Below are positions 35,219 to 44,389 of a stretch of DNA of 64,000 nucleotides, in pieces. The notes below the pieces were generated by a model, which saw nothing but the letters and a program-made list of their open reading frames with translations, did not search any database and was not told the origin of the DNA. The position numbers and the translations under genes are program-made. Position 1 is the stretch's first letter, and every line of letters starts with the position of its first letter. The stretch is taken from positions 48,417,169 to 48,481,168 of the forward strand of contig OX485806.1 in the NCBI GenBank assembly GCA_950295325.1, given 5' to 3'. This DNA comes from Polytrichum commune. Lineage: Eukaryota; Streptophyta; Polytrichopsida; Polytrichales; Polytrichaceae.

Positions 35219-36289
35219 TCATTGAGTACGATTAGTGGAAGCACCAAGTACCAAAAATCCTCGACAGCGAGGACAACTCCACTGTCCAGATGGTAGAGAA
35301 GTCAAGGGTGGCCTCAAGCATGCCATGTGCCAACCGCGTTGACACTGATCACACAAGAGCATAGTAGCCGCTCCTTTCTTCTCTCCACACACAAAACATG
35401 GAAGACCGTCTGGCACGACGGCCAGTTCAGGATGAACTGTACCCTCAATAGGTAGATGATATGGGGCACAGTTTTTGGAATGCTCGCGACATTCCCTGCC
35501 ATCCTTGCCTTCCAACAACAACAAACCACTCGGCAACACCTCCTTCACCCGAAGGATAGTGCGCCCCGCCCTGACATCCAATGTCGTAGGCGCCTCACGT
35601 TGGAGATAGACATAATCCCCCTGCCGGAATCTCCGCAACTGAGGTCGGTAAGCACCACTGCGAATGTGTGCATAACGCAATGTGTCACGGTGCTAAGCAA
35701 TGGACAAATTCTCCATGGCCATAGGCATGGCTCTCTGGAAGAATTGAGCCCGCTCCTGCAAACACTCTGCCCAAAGGTCTGGATCATCCAAGTTCACAAC
35801 AAGAGCTAGTTTTTCCCAAATAGAACTCGGGAGTATAGGCTCACGTCCATACAACAACTGATACGGGCTGTAGGACGCCAAAGAGGCATGCCTACTAAAT
35901 CGATAGCCCATAGCAATCCAAGGCAACATAAGGTCCCAATTCCGGTGGCTTCCCCGAAGTAATCCATACTTCCTCAAGCCACGCTTGGTTGTCTGAACAA
36001 CCCGTTCAGCCAAGCCATCTATCTCCGGATGATCCCGAGAGGTGGTGCGGTGATCTATGAGCGCCTTAGTGCACAACCCCTCAGAAACACCATGGAACTC
36101 CCTCCCTTGGTCCATCAGCACCTCAGCCGGTGCTCCAAAACGTGCCAACACACAATCCAAAAAGGCGGCTGCGGCCAACTCTGCAGAGTTTTGGGGTAAA
36201 GCAACAAGCTCAATCCACTTGCTAAAATGCTCCACCATCACCAACACGTACTTTGCTCCACGTGGCGTGACAACCAAACGGTCCCGCAA
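35219..36289 (-). CDS. Integrase catalytic core, C-terminal domain and PHD finger (element 5, pol 3' part)
   Basis: Frame 35693-36289 carries the integrase core: VTPRGAKYVLVMVEHFSKW, then Asp60 in LMDQGREF and Glu95 in DGLAERVV, 35 residues apart as in DD35E. The partner Asp lies in the preceding frame (LDFAG, about 36290). A single UAG at about 35690 separates it from an in-register frame, 35219-35680. That frame begins with a GDYVYLQ..GRTILRVKEV-type integrase C-terminal domain and ends in a C4HC3 PHD finger: Cys95, Cys98, Cys110, Cys113, His118, Cys121, Cys136, Cys139. Integrase joins cDNA to host DNA; PHD fingers typically read histone H3 tails, so this one may direct target choice, where many plant gypsy integrases carry a chromodomain. 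The frameshift at about 36290 and the UAG mean this copy is probably damaged. Confidence 0.92.
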
Positions 36290-38366
36290 AGTCTAGCGAC
36301 CAACGGTAGCCCAATCCCATGATAGGTAAGGGCTGTAACTGAGGTGACAAGGTATTAAAGCTAAACCTGACCTGGTCACAAACTTCACACCTCCCGACAT
36401 AAGCAGCCACCTGCTGATACATGCCAGTCCACCAATATTGGCCACGCAACATCGAATGTGTCCTGCGTATGCCAAAATGGCCAAGTTCCTCGTGCACTTG
36501 TCGCACCAAGGAGGCCCTTTGATCCGGCCTAGGGACAAGACGCCTTGTCCCATCCGGCCACAATCGAAATAACAAACCGTTCTCCCAACGGAACCTTGTT
36601 ATTCGATGTCCAATCCTATCCCTTTCCATTGCCGAAATAGACAAAGGAAAGGTACCCTGTTGAAGCTTATGCAATACGGGATGATCCTCCCATATATCCG
36701 CAATAGCTTGAGGCCGATCAGTCTCATCATCCGAGCCCTGTATCGGAATCTCAACACATGCACCAGAAAATAAAGTGAGGTAGGCAGCCGTGTGCCAACC
36801 TGGAACCGCCTCTCGATCACAATCTCCATGCCACCTGGCCCCAGTCAAGTCCTCATCCGAAGGACTTGGATTGCGTGAGAGTCCATCTGCATCCATGTTG
36901 GTAATCCCAGCACGGTGTACCACCTCAAAGTCATACTCCTGGAGCAACAAAGCCCACCTGGCAAGCTTGCCAGTAAGCTTATCCGACTCCATGAGCCACC
37001 GTAATGGCTGATGGTCAGTCACTAAAGTAAAGTGCTGACCATAAAGATACGGCCGAAAATGGGCAATAGCCCATACTGCCGCCAATGCTTCTCCCTCGTA
37101 GGATGAATAATTAGCCTCCGCCGTGTTATTGCTTCGCGAAGCGTAAGCAACAACATACTTCCAGCCAAAATCATCTTTCTGAGTGAGAACTGCTCCCAAA
37201 CCCAATGAACTCCAATCTGTATGCAACTGGAAAGATTTGGAGACCTCTAGACGTCGAAGCACTGGAGCCGTACCTAGTTTCTGCTTCAATGTCTCAAACG
37301 CCTGTTGTTGCTCACGAGCCCAAGTCCACGGTTGGTCCTTGCTCGTGAGAATAGTGAGAGGCTTGGCAATCAAGCTAAAGTTCTTGACGAATCGCCAATA
37401 GTAATTCGCCAAGCCCAAGAAAGCACGAAGTCTCGGCACATCAACCGGTGCCGGAATCTTCTGCAAGGCGTCCACCTTAGCTTGTTGTACCCCAAGACCT
37501 CCTGGAACAATCATATGCCCTAGATATGCCAACCGGTCATGGAAAAACTTGCACTTGCCGTGGTGCAAGCGCAATCCCCACCGTTGCAACCGCTCAAAAA
37601 CGGCTTGAAGATGCCTTACGTGCTCCTGTGGTGTTATACTGAAAATGATAACGTCATCAATGTAACACCGAGTAAAGGGTAAGCCAGAGAGAACTTGGTC
37701 CATCACTCTCTGAAACTCCGCAGGTGCATTCTTCAGGCCAAACGGAAGAAACCTCCAATGGTAAAGTTGATCCTTCCCATCTTGATCAACTCCCCAGAAT
37801 GCGGTTTTCACTCGGTCTCCCACAAGTAATGGGAGTTGGTGATAGCCGGATCTCAAGTCCAACGTGCTAAAGACTCGAGCAAATCCGAGGGCATCGAACA
37901 ACTCCTCCGGGATTGGCATGGGATATCGATCCGACTTGGTCTTCCGATTAACTGGACGGTAATCCCCGCACATCCGCTTCTCCGTCCAATTGCCAAAGAT
38001 ATCCTTTTTCGATGGCATAACCGTAGCACAAGCATACTCCCCGTTGGAAAGTTCGATTAGCCTTGCTGCCAAAAACTCTCGGCAACGAACGTGAACGCCA
38101 CTCCGCTCGGAAACACTGAGCCTATAAGGTCTCCGAAAAATGGGATGGTCGTCCTCCAACTGAATGTGGATGGGCTTTACTTTATAACCTTCAAGATCTT
38201 GAAGGCTAAAAGCAAAACACCTACGGTACGAGCAAATAAATGCTCGTACTTTCCGTGCCTCAACACCAGTGAGATGAGGGCCCAATTCCAATGGCCAATC
38301 ATCAAACTCTGTGGTCTCCCTCTCTACTAGAAGAAAGCCACCTGGTGCTGGCACGGACTCTAACTG
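36222..38366 (-). CDS. Pol: reverse transcriptase, RNase H and integrase N-terminus (element 5)
   Basis: A 710-codon open frame starting at the codon after the UAG at about 38370. RT spans roughly residues 50-300, with first catalytic Asp in STLDLRSGYHQL (Asp166), FGLKNAPAEFQRVMD, and YIDD at 231-234. The connection holds FLGLANYYWRFVKNF. RNase H spans 370-495, with Asp380 (LHTDWSS), Glu420, Asp447 (VTDHQPL) and the acidic NMDAD end. The integrase HHCC finger uses His621, His626, Cys656 and Cys659, and the first catalytic Asp688 lies in WSLDFAG. All key residues are present. The frame then shifts by one base at about 36290 into the rest of integrase. There is no strong own start codon (the first in-frame candidate is GTG), fitting expression by readthrough from the upstream methyltransferase frame. 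Confidence 0.95.
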   Translation of the reverse strand, partial: QLESVPAPGGFLLVERETTEFDDWPLELGPHLTGVEARKVRAFICSYRRCFAFSLQDLEGYKVKPIHIQLEDDHPIFRRPYRLSVSERSGVHVRCREFLAARLIELSNGEYACATVMPSKKDIFGNWTEKRMCGDYRPVNRKTKSDRYPMPIPEELFDALGFARVFSTLDLRSGYHQLPLLVGDRVKTAFWGVDQDGKDQLYHWRFLPFGLKNAPAEFQRVMDQVLSGLPFTRCYIDDVIIFSITPQEHVRHLQAVFERLQRWGLRLHHGKCKFFHDRLAYLGHMIVPGGLGVQQAKVDALQKIPAPVDVPRLRAFLGLANYYWRFVKNFSLIAKPLTILTSKDQPWTWAREQQQAFETLKQKLGTAPVLRRLEVSKSFQLHTDWSSLGLGAVLTQKDDFGWKYVVAYASRSNNTAEANYSSYEGEALAAVWAIAHFRPYLYGQHFTLVTDHQPLRWLMESDKLTGKLARWALLLQEYDFEVVHRAGITNMDADGLSRNPSPSDEDLTGARWHGDCDREAVPGWHTAAYLTLFSGACVEIPIQGSDDETDRPQAIADIWEDHPVLHKLQQGTFPLSISAMERDRIGHRITRFRWENGLLFRLWPDGTRRLVPRPDQRASLVRQVHEELGHFGIRRTHSMLRGQYWWTGMYQQVAAYVGRCEVCDQVRFSFNTLSPQLQPLPIMGLGYRWSLDFAGPFGCHATWSKVRVGDGGAF

Positions 38367-38375
38367 CTAATGGGA
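38367..38375 (-). promoter_or_regulatory. Candidate translational readthrough site UAG-CAG-UUA
   Basis: The methyltransferase frame ends ..CAT TAG CAG TTA GAG.. on the minus strand and the RT frame continues in the same register without a frameshift. UAG-CAR-YYA is the established leaky-stop context of tobamovirus-type readthrough. A single conserved UAG here would give a protease-methyltransferase product and a minor product extended with RT, RNase H and integrase. Confidence 0.65.
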
Positions 38376-40790
38376 GGAGGGGGCATTAACCATGCCCCCA
38401 ACCTCCGTGCTAGCAATAGAGTCCATCCCCTCTTCATCACCAACAATATGTGATGATGAAGCCACCACCGGAGGTGAAGAAGCCAAAGCAGTATAAACTC
38501 GTTGAGCTTGGAGCTCCTCCATCACCTGCTGCTCGAATCGACAGATTCGTTCGGCTTCTCCAACCATGACCTCAATTTCTTCCTCCATGGATGTGGACCA
38601 TTGTTCCCCTTGACCAGAATCCTCTGCCCCCAGAGAGAACAACTGGTCACCATGATGTTGTTGCAATGCAAGGCATAAACCAACAGTCCACACCATGGTA
38701 TGAAGATTCATAGCTTGACCCAACACGAAGCGTCGTTGGCCCTCAGAAAGGTTAGGAGTTCCGGTGGTGCCAGTTCGGAATCCCATGGCCCGCTCTCGTT
38801 CGTCAGCCAACGGTTCGGTGTGGATTTTGGTGTTAGCATCCCACACCATACCCGGCCCCCGATCGCGAAAGGCGAATGACTGTGGAAACGTCATAAAGGT
38901 GGGAAAGGCCTTCCGTGGTGCCCCCACTTTGTTGACCAATGCCAACGGGGGTAAATCATCTCGAACAACCGGCAAAGAGGTCCGGTTTGGATCCAAGATG
39001 TCATCCACCTTCTGATCCAAAGGTGGAGACACTGCAGAAAATGTTGTAGCTAAAGTAGATGACGGTGCGAGGTTGGTCCAAATCCACCGAGGCCGGTGGG
39101 CATAAGAACCAATGCTCGCAGCATCCACAAAAATGGGATCTCCAAGGTGTTGACGGACATAATGACTGCCTTCCAACACCTTGTCCCGAGAGTCTCCCAA
39201 CAAAGGTACATTCTTGAAGATATACCTTGGAGGGGAAGGCTGGTGGGTAAACCACCACTGCATAAGCCGGATGAGGTCCCAGAAAAGGCTAGACCTAGGA
39301 TCCTCTAAACCTCGGCCTGCTCCAGCACGTGAGTGGCCTTGGCATGGCCATCCCGCAATCACCATATCCACCGGGCCCAAGTGTCGTAAGTCGGCCTCAT
39401 TGATGAGTGTAACATCACGAGGGAGACGTGAAAAACACCCACGAATGGCAGTTGGAGGTAACTGCTGGGGGTACAATACCATCAACTGGTGAAGATGGTG
39501 ACGAGCCACACGGGTGGACACTTGAGAGTTGTCCACATAAACATACCGTCTAACCGTGAGGCCAGCCTCCAATACGGCCGCTAAGCCTATGCAGATGCCC
39601 CCAAACAGTTCCACCAAAATAATACCCGCGTCTGGCGGTTGCCATAAAATGGGATGTGCCAATGCCGAGAGGACACCCGGTATGATCGGTGTCCTAGGAG
39701 TGAGAGAGTGGACAATATCCTCGCATCTCCGAAATAGCTCGGCGGAATCACGCCAAGGAGGAAGGGGATCCTTGGGATGGCGCACCAATGCATTTTTAGG
39801 TGCCATATCTCGTTGATCGTTTATACTCCCCATGAATGCCAATGACTCCTCCAACAATGCGGAACCATAAGGCAATGTGTCCACCATAGCACCACATCCA
39901 AAAACCATAGATAATGGTGCTATGGTCGCGGCCGCCGCGAAAGCCACGGGAATAAGTTCCCTGCGGCCATCCCCAGCCGACCAACCTGGTTGGATCCACG
40001 CCTCCTCAGTCCAGTTGTCCAAACCAAAACCAAGAGGGTAAAGTGCTTGCTGACCAACTAAAATGTCATAGTTGGTCGCATTTGTCACCGCACACCTAAG
40101 AAGAAGAGGTGCGGGTGAATCTCCAGGCTTCACTCGGAAGCTAAGCTGTAATGGCTCTCGAGTATAACCCATGGCTCGCTCCACGTAACCAATGGATGTG
40201 ACAATGGTGAATGGACAGGGAGCCAAATCCTCGGCCGTCAACCTCAACTCTTGGGCAAGCCTCTTGCCGATCATAACTGGCTGTGCCCCTGAATCCATCA
40301 TCACACAACGGGGAGCAACCCGAGTAGCATTGCTCCCAGTGCGACTGACCACCAAAATTCCGGTATTATTCACCATATGCACAACGCCGGGTCGAATGCC
40401 GCGGCGCTCGCGGACAGGTCTAGCAGCGACATAAGACAAATAGGCTGCACCCGCGGATACTGGTGAGTCATAAGACGTGGTCGGTGCCTTGTCATCTGAG
40501 GCGTGTGCTTCAAAAGACGCAATGGTCTCTGCCGCAAGTCTCGCTCGCCGTTTGGCCACATCCTCAGGATCTTCAGAAGCAAGGATGTCCGTAGTGGCTT
40601 GAGCCACGGTCAGAGAAGGTAAGGATGTCTTCCCTTCCAAAATCCTACCTGCTAAGTGAAAAACCTTAGCAGGTTGGAACTCTGGCGATGACCACTCCAT
40701 GGCCGTGAATAAAGGTGTGTGTAACACCTTGGATGCCAACGTGTGCGCCACATCAGTCGCTGAATGTGAAACCTCATCGTTCGGATGACG
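38367..40790 (-). CDS. Aspartic protease fused to C5-cytosine DNA methyltransferase (element 5)
   Basis: A 794-codon frame. Residues 140-260 are a retropepsin-like protease (MMDSGAQPVMIG, active-site Asp153-Ser-Gly; YDILVGQQAL near 229-237). Residues 376-695 are a C5-cytosine methyltransferase domain with motifs in canonical order: motif I VELFGGICIGL (380-390, SAM binding), motif II YVYVDNS, motif IV GWPCQGHS with catalytic Cys470, motif VI IFKNVP at 511-516, where Lys513 replaces the usual Glu of ENV, motif VIII AHRPRWIWTN (551-560), and motifs IX/X ERERAMGF and LGQAMNL (651-682). A Glu-rich coiled tail (722-750) follows. The domain would transfer methyl groups from SAM to cytosine; the Lys513 change may impair this copy. 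It lies between protease and RT, inside the polyprotein, in register with RT across one UAG. Confidence 0.95.
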   Translation of the reverse strand, partial: RHPNDEVSHSATDVAHTLASKVLHTPLFTAMEWSSPEFQPAKVFHLAGRILEGKTSLPSLTVAQATTDILASEDPEDVAKRRARLAAETIASFEAHASDDKAPTTSYDSPVSAGAAYLSYVAARPVRERRGIRPGVVHMVNNTGILVVSRTGSNATRVAPRCVMMDSGAQPVMIGKRLAQELRLTAEDLAPCPFTIVTSIGYVERAMGYTREPLQLSFRVKPGDSPAPLLLRCAVTNATNYDILVGQQALYPLGFGLDNWTEEAWIQPGWSAGDGRRELIPVAFAAAATIAPLSMVFGCGAMVDTLPYGSALLEESLAFMGSINDQRDMAPKNALVRHPKDPLPPWRDSAELFRRCEDIVHSLTPRTPIIPGVLSALAHPILWQPPDAGIILVELFGGICIGLAAVLEAGLTVRRYVYVDNSQVSTRVARHHLHQLMVLYPQQLPPTAIRGCFSRLPRDVTLINEADLRHLGPVDMVIAGWPCQGHSRAGAGRGLEDPRSSLFWDLIRLMQWWFTHQPSPPRYIFKNVPLLGDSRDKVLEGSHYVRQHLGDPIFVDAASIGSYAHRPRWIWTNLAPSSTLATTFSAVSPPLDQKVDDILDPNRTSLPVVRDDLPPLALVNKVGAPRKAFPTFMTFPQSFAFRDRGPGMVWDANTKIHTEPLADERERAMGFRTGTTGTPNLSEGQRRFVLGQAMNLHTMVWTVGLCLALQQHHGDQLFSLGAEDSGQGEQWSTSMEEEIEVMVGEAERICRFEQQVMEELQAQRVYTALASSPPVVASSSHIVGDEEGMDSIASTEVGGMVNAPSSH

Positions 40791-41008
40791 ACCACTGACA
40801 GATGATCGGCCAATCCAAAAGATAATGGTAGTCGTGCCTGACCAATTTGGTCCGCGGGCGCATTGTCCCGAGCTCGCGAGCTTGCCACATATTCATTTGT
40901 AGTCGAAGGTATGGATTGTGACACGGCTTGAGCACGTGTCACGGCGGCGGAACTCACCACCTCGCCCGAGGCTCCGAACATATAGTAATCCGGAGTGGAA
41001 GAACTAGC
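40785..41008 (-). other. Gag-protease junction: UAG plus frameshift (element 5)
   Basis: The Gag frame ends GGA GCT TAG GCT at about 41010. The same register stays open for a further ~75 codons (DYYMFGASGEVVSSAAVTRAQ.. to about 40785), where coding signal passes to the protease frame (HPNDEVSHSATDVAHTLASK) by a one-base shift. Either this is a decayed single ORF, or expression needs readthrough plus frameshifting. The UAG context (GCT AGT) is not the CAR-YYA type. Confidence 0.6.
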
Positions 41009-42445
41009 CTAAGCTCCGGAGGAAGACGGTGAGGCCAAGATTTGGCCGGATGACGCCAAGCTTTTGAACCTCTCCTCCATGGCTCCAATCTTCGCCTCCA
41101 ACGTCTTCTCCCGGTCGGAAAAAAAACGTTTCTCAGGATGGAGAGCAAAGCAGTTCTCTACCGCGTGATTGTTCCGCCCACAATGGGAACACTTCAACTG
41201 CTTGGGTAACTGATTACCCGTCGTCCCCTTCGTCGAGCCCTTAGCGGAAACAAATGGCTTCCGCTTCGGAGTAGTGACGGTCTGGGCTTGCCTTTGCTTC
41301 GAAGGACAGTCCTTCTTAGCGTGGCCGGCCTGCCCACAAGACCAACAATACATGGTCTTGTCTACCTCGGCGTCCGCCAATCCCGCAGCCGCAACTGGAA
41401 CTCTTCGGGATTTGCTAGAATCCACTAGCAAGGACACCAAATCAGTGGCATCGTGCTGACATAATGCACGATCACACTGCTCCACCACGGCGAATGCCTC
41501 TGCGAGTGTCGCTCGACCACCAAACTCCATGATGATCCTGGGTAGCTCCAAGTCAAGGAGACGTTTGTCAATCTTTGACAAAAACACCTTCACCAACTGA
41601 CTTTCCGCGAACACACCTCCAGATTCTCTGGCAAACCTCGCCAACCTCGTATACATGGTACGAGGTGTATCGTCCTTCTCCCGTCTAAAATCTTGTATCC
41701 GCTGCATCTGGTCACGACGGAAGCCTCCGTACTCCCCCTGTAGATGCAGCTCAAATGCCCGCAATGGCTCAAAATCTGGCGGAGCCCCTAAAGAGGCTAA
41801 AGCCGCTTGGGTGGCCATGGCATAACGCGAGAGTGGAAGAACTGGGCTCGACGTACTCGCCGCAGTGGGAGCAGGACCCGTAGCCCTCGGCTCACCAGGA
41901 GGAGCTCCCTCGACATCCACCACATAACCTCCCTCCGGTACCTCCGTCTTGACATCCGGAACGGCCATTAAACTGGAAGCTGCGCCTTCTTTCAATGCGA
42001 ATACCAACTCAACCCGAGTCTCCCAGTACCGCTCCACCTGGCGCAGCTCCATCCAATGAGCCTCCGTCCACTGCTCATAAGTTTGGAGAGCTTCATGCTC
42101 TAAATGCTGAGGCAGAAGCTTAAACGCATACCAATCGTTAAAATTGGTATTGCGTTGGCGTTTCTCTCGCATCCACGTACGAAACCGGATTTTCCAGTCT
42201 TGCAGAGAAATGGTCCCTGCTCGACCGGAAAACTGGTCATGTATCCCTCCCTTAGTCTCCTCCTCCATATCGTCAAAGGTTCCCACCCACAAGACGTGAG
42301 ACCGAGTGATAGTCCCCCACGCCGAAGTAGGCTGAAAAGCCTCGTTGGGTGCTACCACTAGTTCAACGTCCGAGAGGTCCGAGGGATGACCTTCCGATGC
42401 TCCTAGGGACGGAGAACGATAGTGTTGAGTACGAGTTGTAACCAT
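41009..42445 (-). CDS. Gag polyprotein with two CCHC zinc knuckles (element 5)
   Basis: A 478-codon frame starting at an ATG at 42445 (MVTTRTQHYRSPS). Residues about 90-330 are the capsid-type retrotransposon-gag region (RAGTISLQDWKIRFRTWMRE, YAFKLLPQHLEHEALQTYEQW, FRRDQMQRIQDFRREKDDTPRTMYTR, FLSKIDKRLLDLELPRI). Two perfect C-x2-C-x4-H-x4-C knuckles follow: residues 367-380 (CWSCGQAGHAKKDC) and 419-432 (CSHCGRNNHAVENC). A short predicted coiled segment (EKTLEAKIGAMEERF) lies near the end. Gag would assemble particles and bind the element RNA. The frame is intact. It is unlike the gags of elements 1, 2 and 4. Confidence 0.95.
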   Translation of the reverse strand: MVTTRTQHYRSPSLGASEGHPSDLSDVELVVAPNEAFQPTSAWGTITRSHVLWVGTFDDMEEETKGGIHDQFSGRAGTISLQDWKIRFRTWMREKRQRNTNFNDWYAFKLLPQHLEHEALQTYEQWTEAHWMELRQVERYWETRVELVFALKEGAASSLMAVPDVKTEVPEGGYVVDVEGAPPGEPRATGPAPTAASTSSPVLPLSRYAMATQAALASLGAPPDFEPLRAFELHLQGEYGGFRRDQMQRIQDFRREKDDTPRTMYTRLARFARESGGVFAESQLVKVFLSKIDKRLLDLELPRIIMEFGGRATLAEAFAVVEQCDRALCQHDATDLVSLLVDSSKSRRVPVAAAGLADAEVDKTMYCWSCGQAGHAKKDCPSKQRQAQTVTTPKRKPFVSAKGSTKGTTGNQLPKQLKCSHCGRNNHAVENCFALHPEKRFFSDREKTLEAKIGAMEERFKSLASSGQILASPSSSGA

Positions 42446-44389
42446 AAACCCACAATGGGATGGTCACCGAATCAACAACCCAAATGAATTAGTATCCAGG
42501 TACAAAGAGAAAAAAGATCAAAGGCAACCTGCACCTGCAACCACCACCAAAACTTATGGTCTGCTGGTCATTAACCCAGCCTCACCACAAGTGAAAACAA
42601 GCACCGCCCACTTGGTGCACAAACAAAGGTCCCGTCGGTCATTAATCCGACCTCACCTCCACAGTACCCTATCACAATCTAGGACTACACAAAATGGGGC
42701 AGTGCTAGAACACTCCAGCACTACAGCCCGCCACAGGGGAAGGTACCAAAACAAAATACAACGAACAATGCAAGAACAACACTAGATCCTCTTCCCCAAA
42801 ACAACATTCAAGCAGAAATTGAAAACGACCGCAACCAACTAGCACCCGCCTGCAGTTGGTGGTCAAAATAAAGAGTTCCTGTTGCTTAAGAAAAGGAAAT
42901 GCTAACTATGCACATCTCTCATCTAGTACTATAATATAAAATCCTCTCCTTCCTAAAGTCCTTGGAATTTGTGTTGCTTAACACAATTCGTGCTTAACAA
43001 ATTATCTTGTTAAGTCGAATGGTAATTCCATATCCAATTCGCTCCATCCCTAGGCAATCCCTAAACAATTTATAAACTTATACCAAAATAAAATCTACAA
43101 CAACAATCAACCTATCCCCAAATAAATCCTACACCTATCCCCAAATAAATCTCAATGCCCTTATTTTCCTTCTAAACAAAGAAATGGAAAATCCCTGCTT
43201 ATGCCAAGTACCTCTATCAAGTCATTGCGGGAGAAAATGAAGCTAACCGCAAATTCGCCGTGTTCCCACGCCCTCCGCGTGTTGCCGGATGCTACCGCGA
43301 ACATCTCCCACAATGTTCCACCCCTCCCAACAAAATGATTGTGTACCAAATGTATACACAACCCACAATTGCCAAGAAACTCGAAAAGGTGCCCTCAACC
43401 TTGGCGCCGAAGTGGGTTATTCATAAGTCCAAGAATTTCATTTTGTTATTTCTTGACCTCTCGAGACCTTAGTTCATTGTATTTTTTTTGTTGTTGTATT
43501 GAAAAATACAATGACAAATAGAATCAACTAATTCTTTTTTTTAAATAAAATATTTTTTTTAAATAAAACTAATAATATAAAAAAAAGGCTGCAGCAGACT
43601 GCCGAGAGGGAATGGGGAGGGGGAGGCTAACCTAGGAGGTAACCGGCCAGGGGGGTGGGGCCAGGGAATGGAACCGGCCGGGGGGGTGCCTATGGGCTAG
43701 GGGGAGGGGTTGTAGGCTAGGGGGGAGGGCTGGTAGGCCTAACTTAAGGGGGTTAGGGGTAGCTTAGGGAGGGAGGTGGGGTGGGGCCTAACGGCTAGGG
43801 GGGAGGGGCTGGTAGCTTAGCTTAGGGGGGGGATTTAGGGGTAGCTTAGGGGGGGGGAGGGAAAAAGGGAAGGCAGGGGGGAGTTGGAGAGGAGGAAGGG
43901 GGGAGGAAGAAGGGGGAGGGGAGGGGAGGGGAGGGGAGGGGAGGGCGGCGGGGAGGGGCCCGGCCCAGCTTGCCGCCGGCCGCCGCCGAGCTGCCGCCGC
44001 AGCCCGGAGTCCAGAGAGCTCCGGCTCTCGGCACCGCTCTACCTCTTATTCTCTCCTTTGTTTAATTTTTTTTATTATAAATTTTTTGAATGAACTTGAA
44101 CTCAAATTGGAATGAAGAGTGCTCTACACAAGCTCAATGATACGAATTCAAGCTTGCAAGCCGAAAAATGACAAGGAATTTCGTAGACAATTCAATAATT
44201 CATCACCACAATTCACCTTGATGTGGCCTTCATAAAAACAAACATTCTTCATATTGTTGCGCCGCAAATCCGCGGTGTTCTCTCTCCAGAACTTCGTAAC
44301 TTCATCACTCCTTGTCCTCACGCCTTTCCTTGTGTGTTATATATCAAGAATGTAGAGAGAACAACAAAAATGAAGCATTCTTGCCAAGT
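42446..44389 (-). other. 5' untranslated leader and R/U5-like region of element 5
   Basis: Non-coding. The plus strand carries a strongly G-rich stretch at 43600-43990, ending in a (GGGGA)n run at 43912-43945. Upstream on the element strand, 44157-44389 contains TATATAA (44338-44344) and would be the promoter-proximal R/U5 part of the 5' LTR. At about 44154-44132 the element strand reads TTGAATTCGTATCATTGAGC, weakly like a TGGTATCAGAGC initiator-tRNA primer-binding site, preceded by TTGCA. The LTR end is therefore tentatively at 44155; this is uncertain because the 3' copy does not contain this part. Confidence 0.45.

Noticed and set aside
38367-40751. Reading the methyltransferase frame as a host DNMT gene near a transposon
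   Set aside because: The same continuous frame begins with a retropepsin-type protease, lies exactly between Gag and RT on one strand, and is in register with RT. It is part of the element, not a neighbouring host gene.
43846-44093. Pro-rich and Gly/Arg-rich frames
   Set aside because: They are direct translations of the G-rich simple sequence in the leader of element 5.
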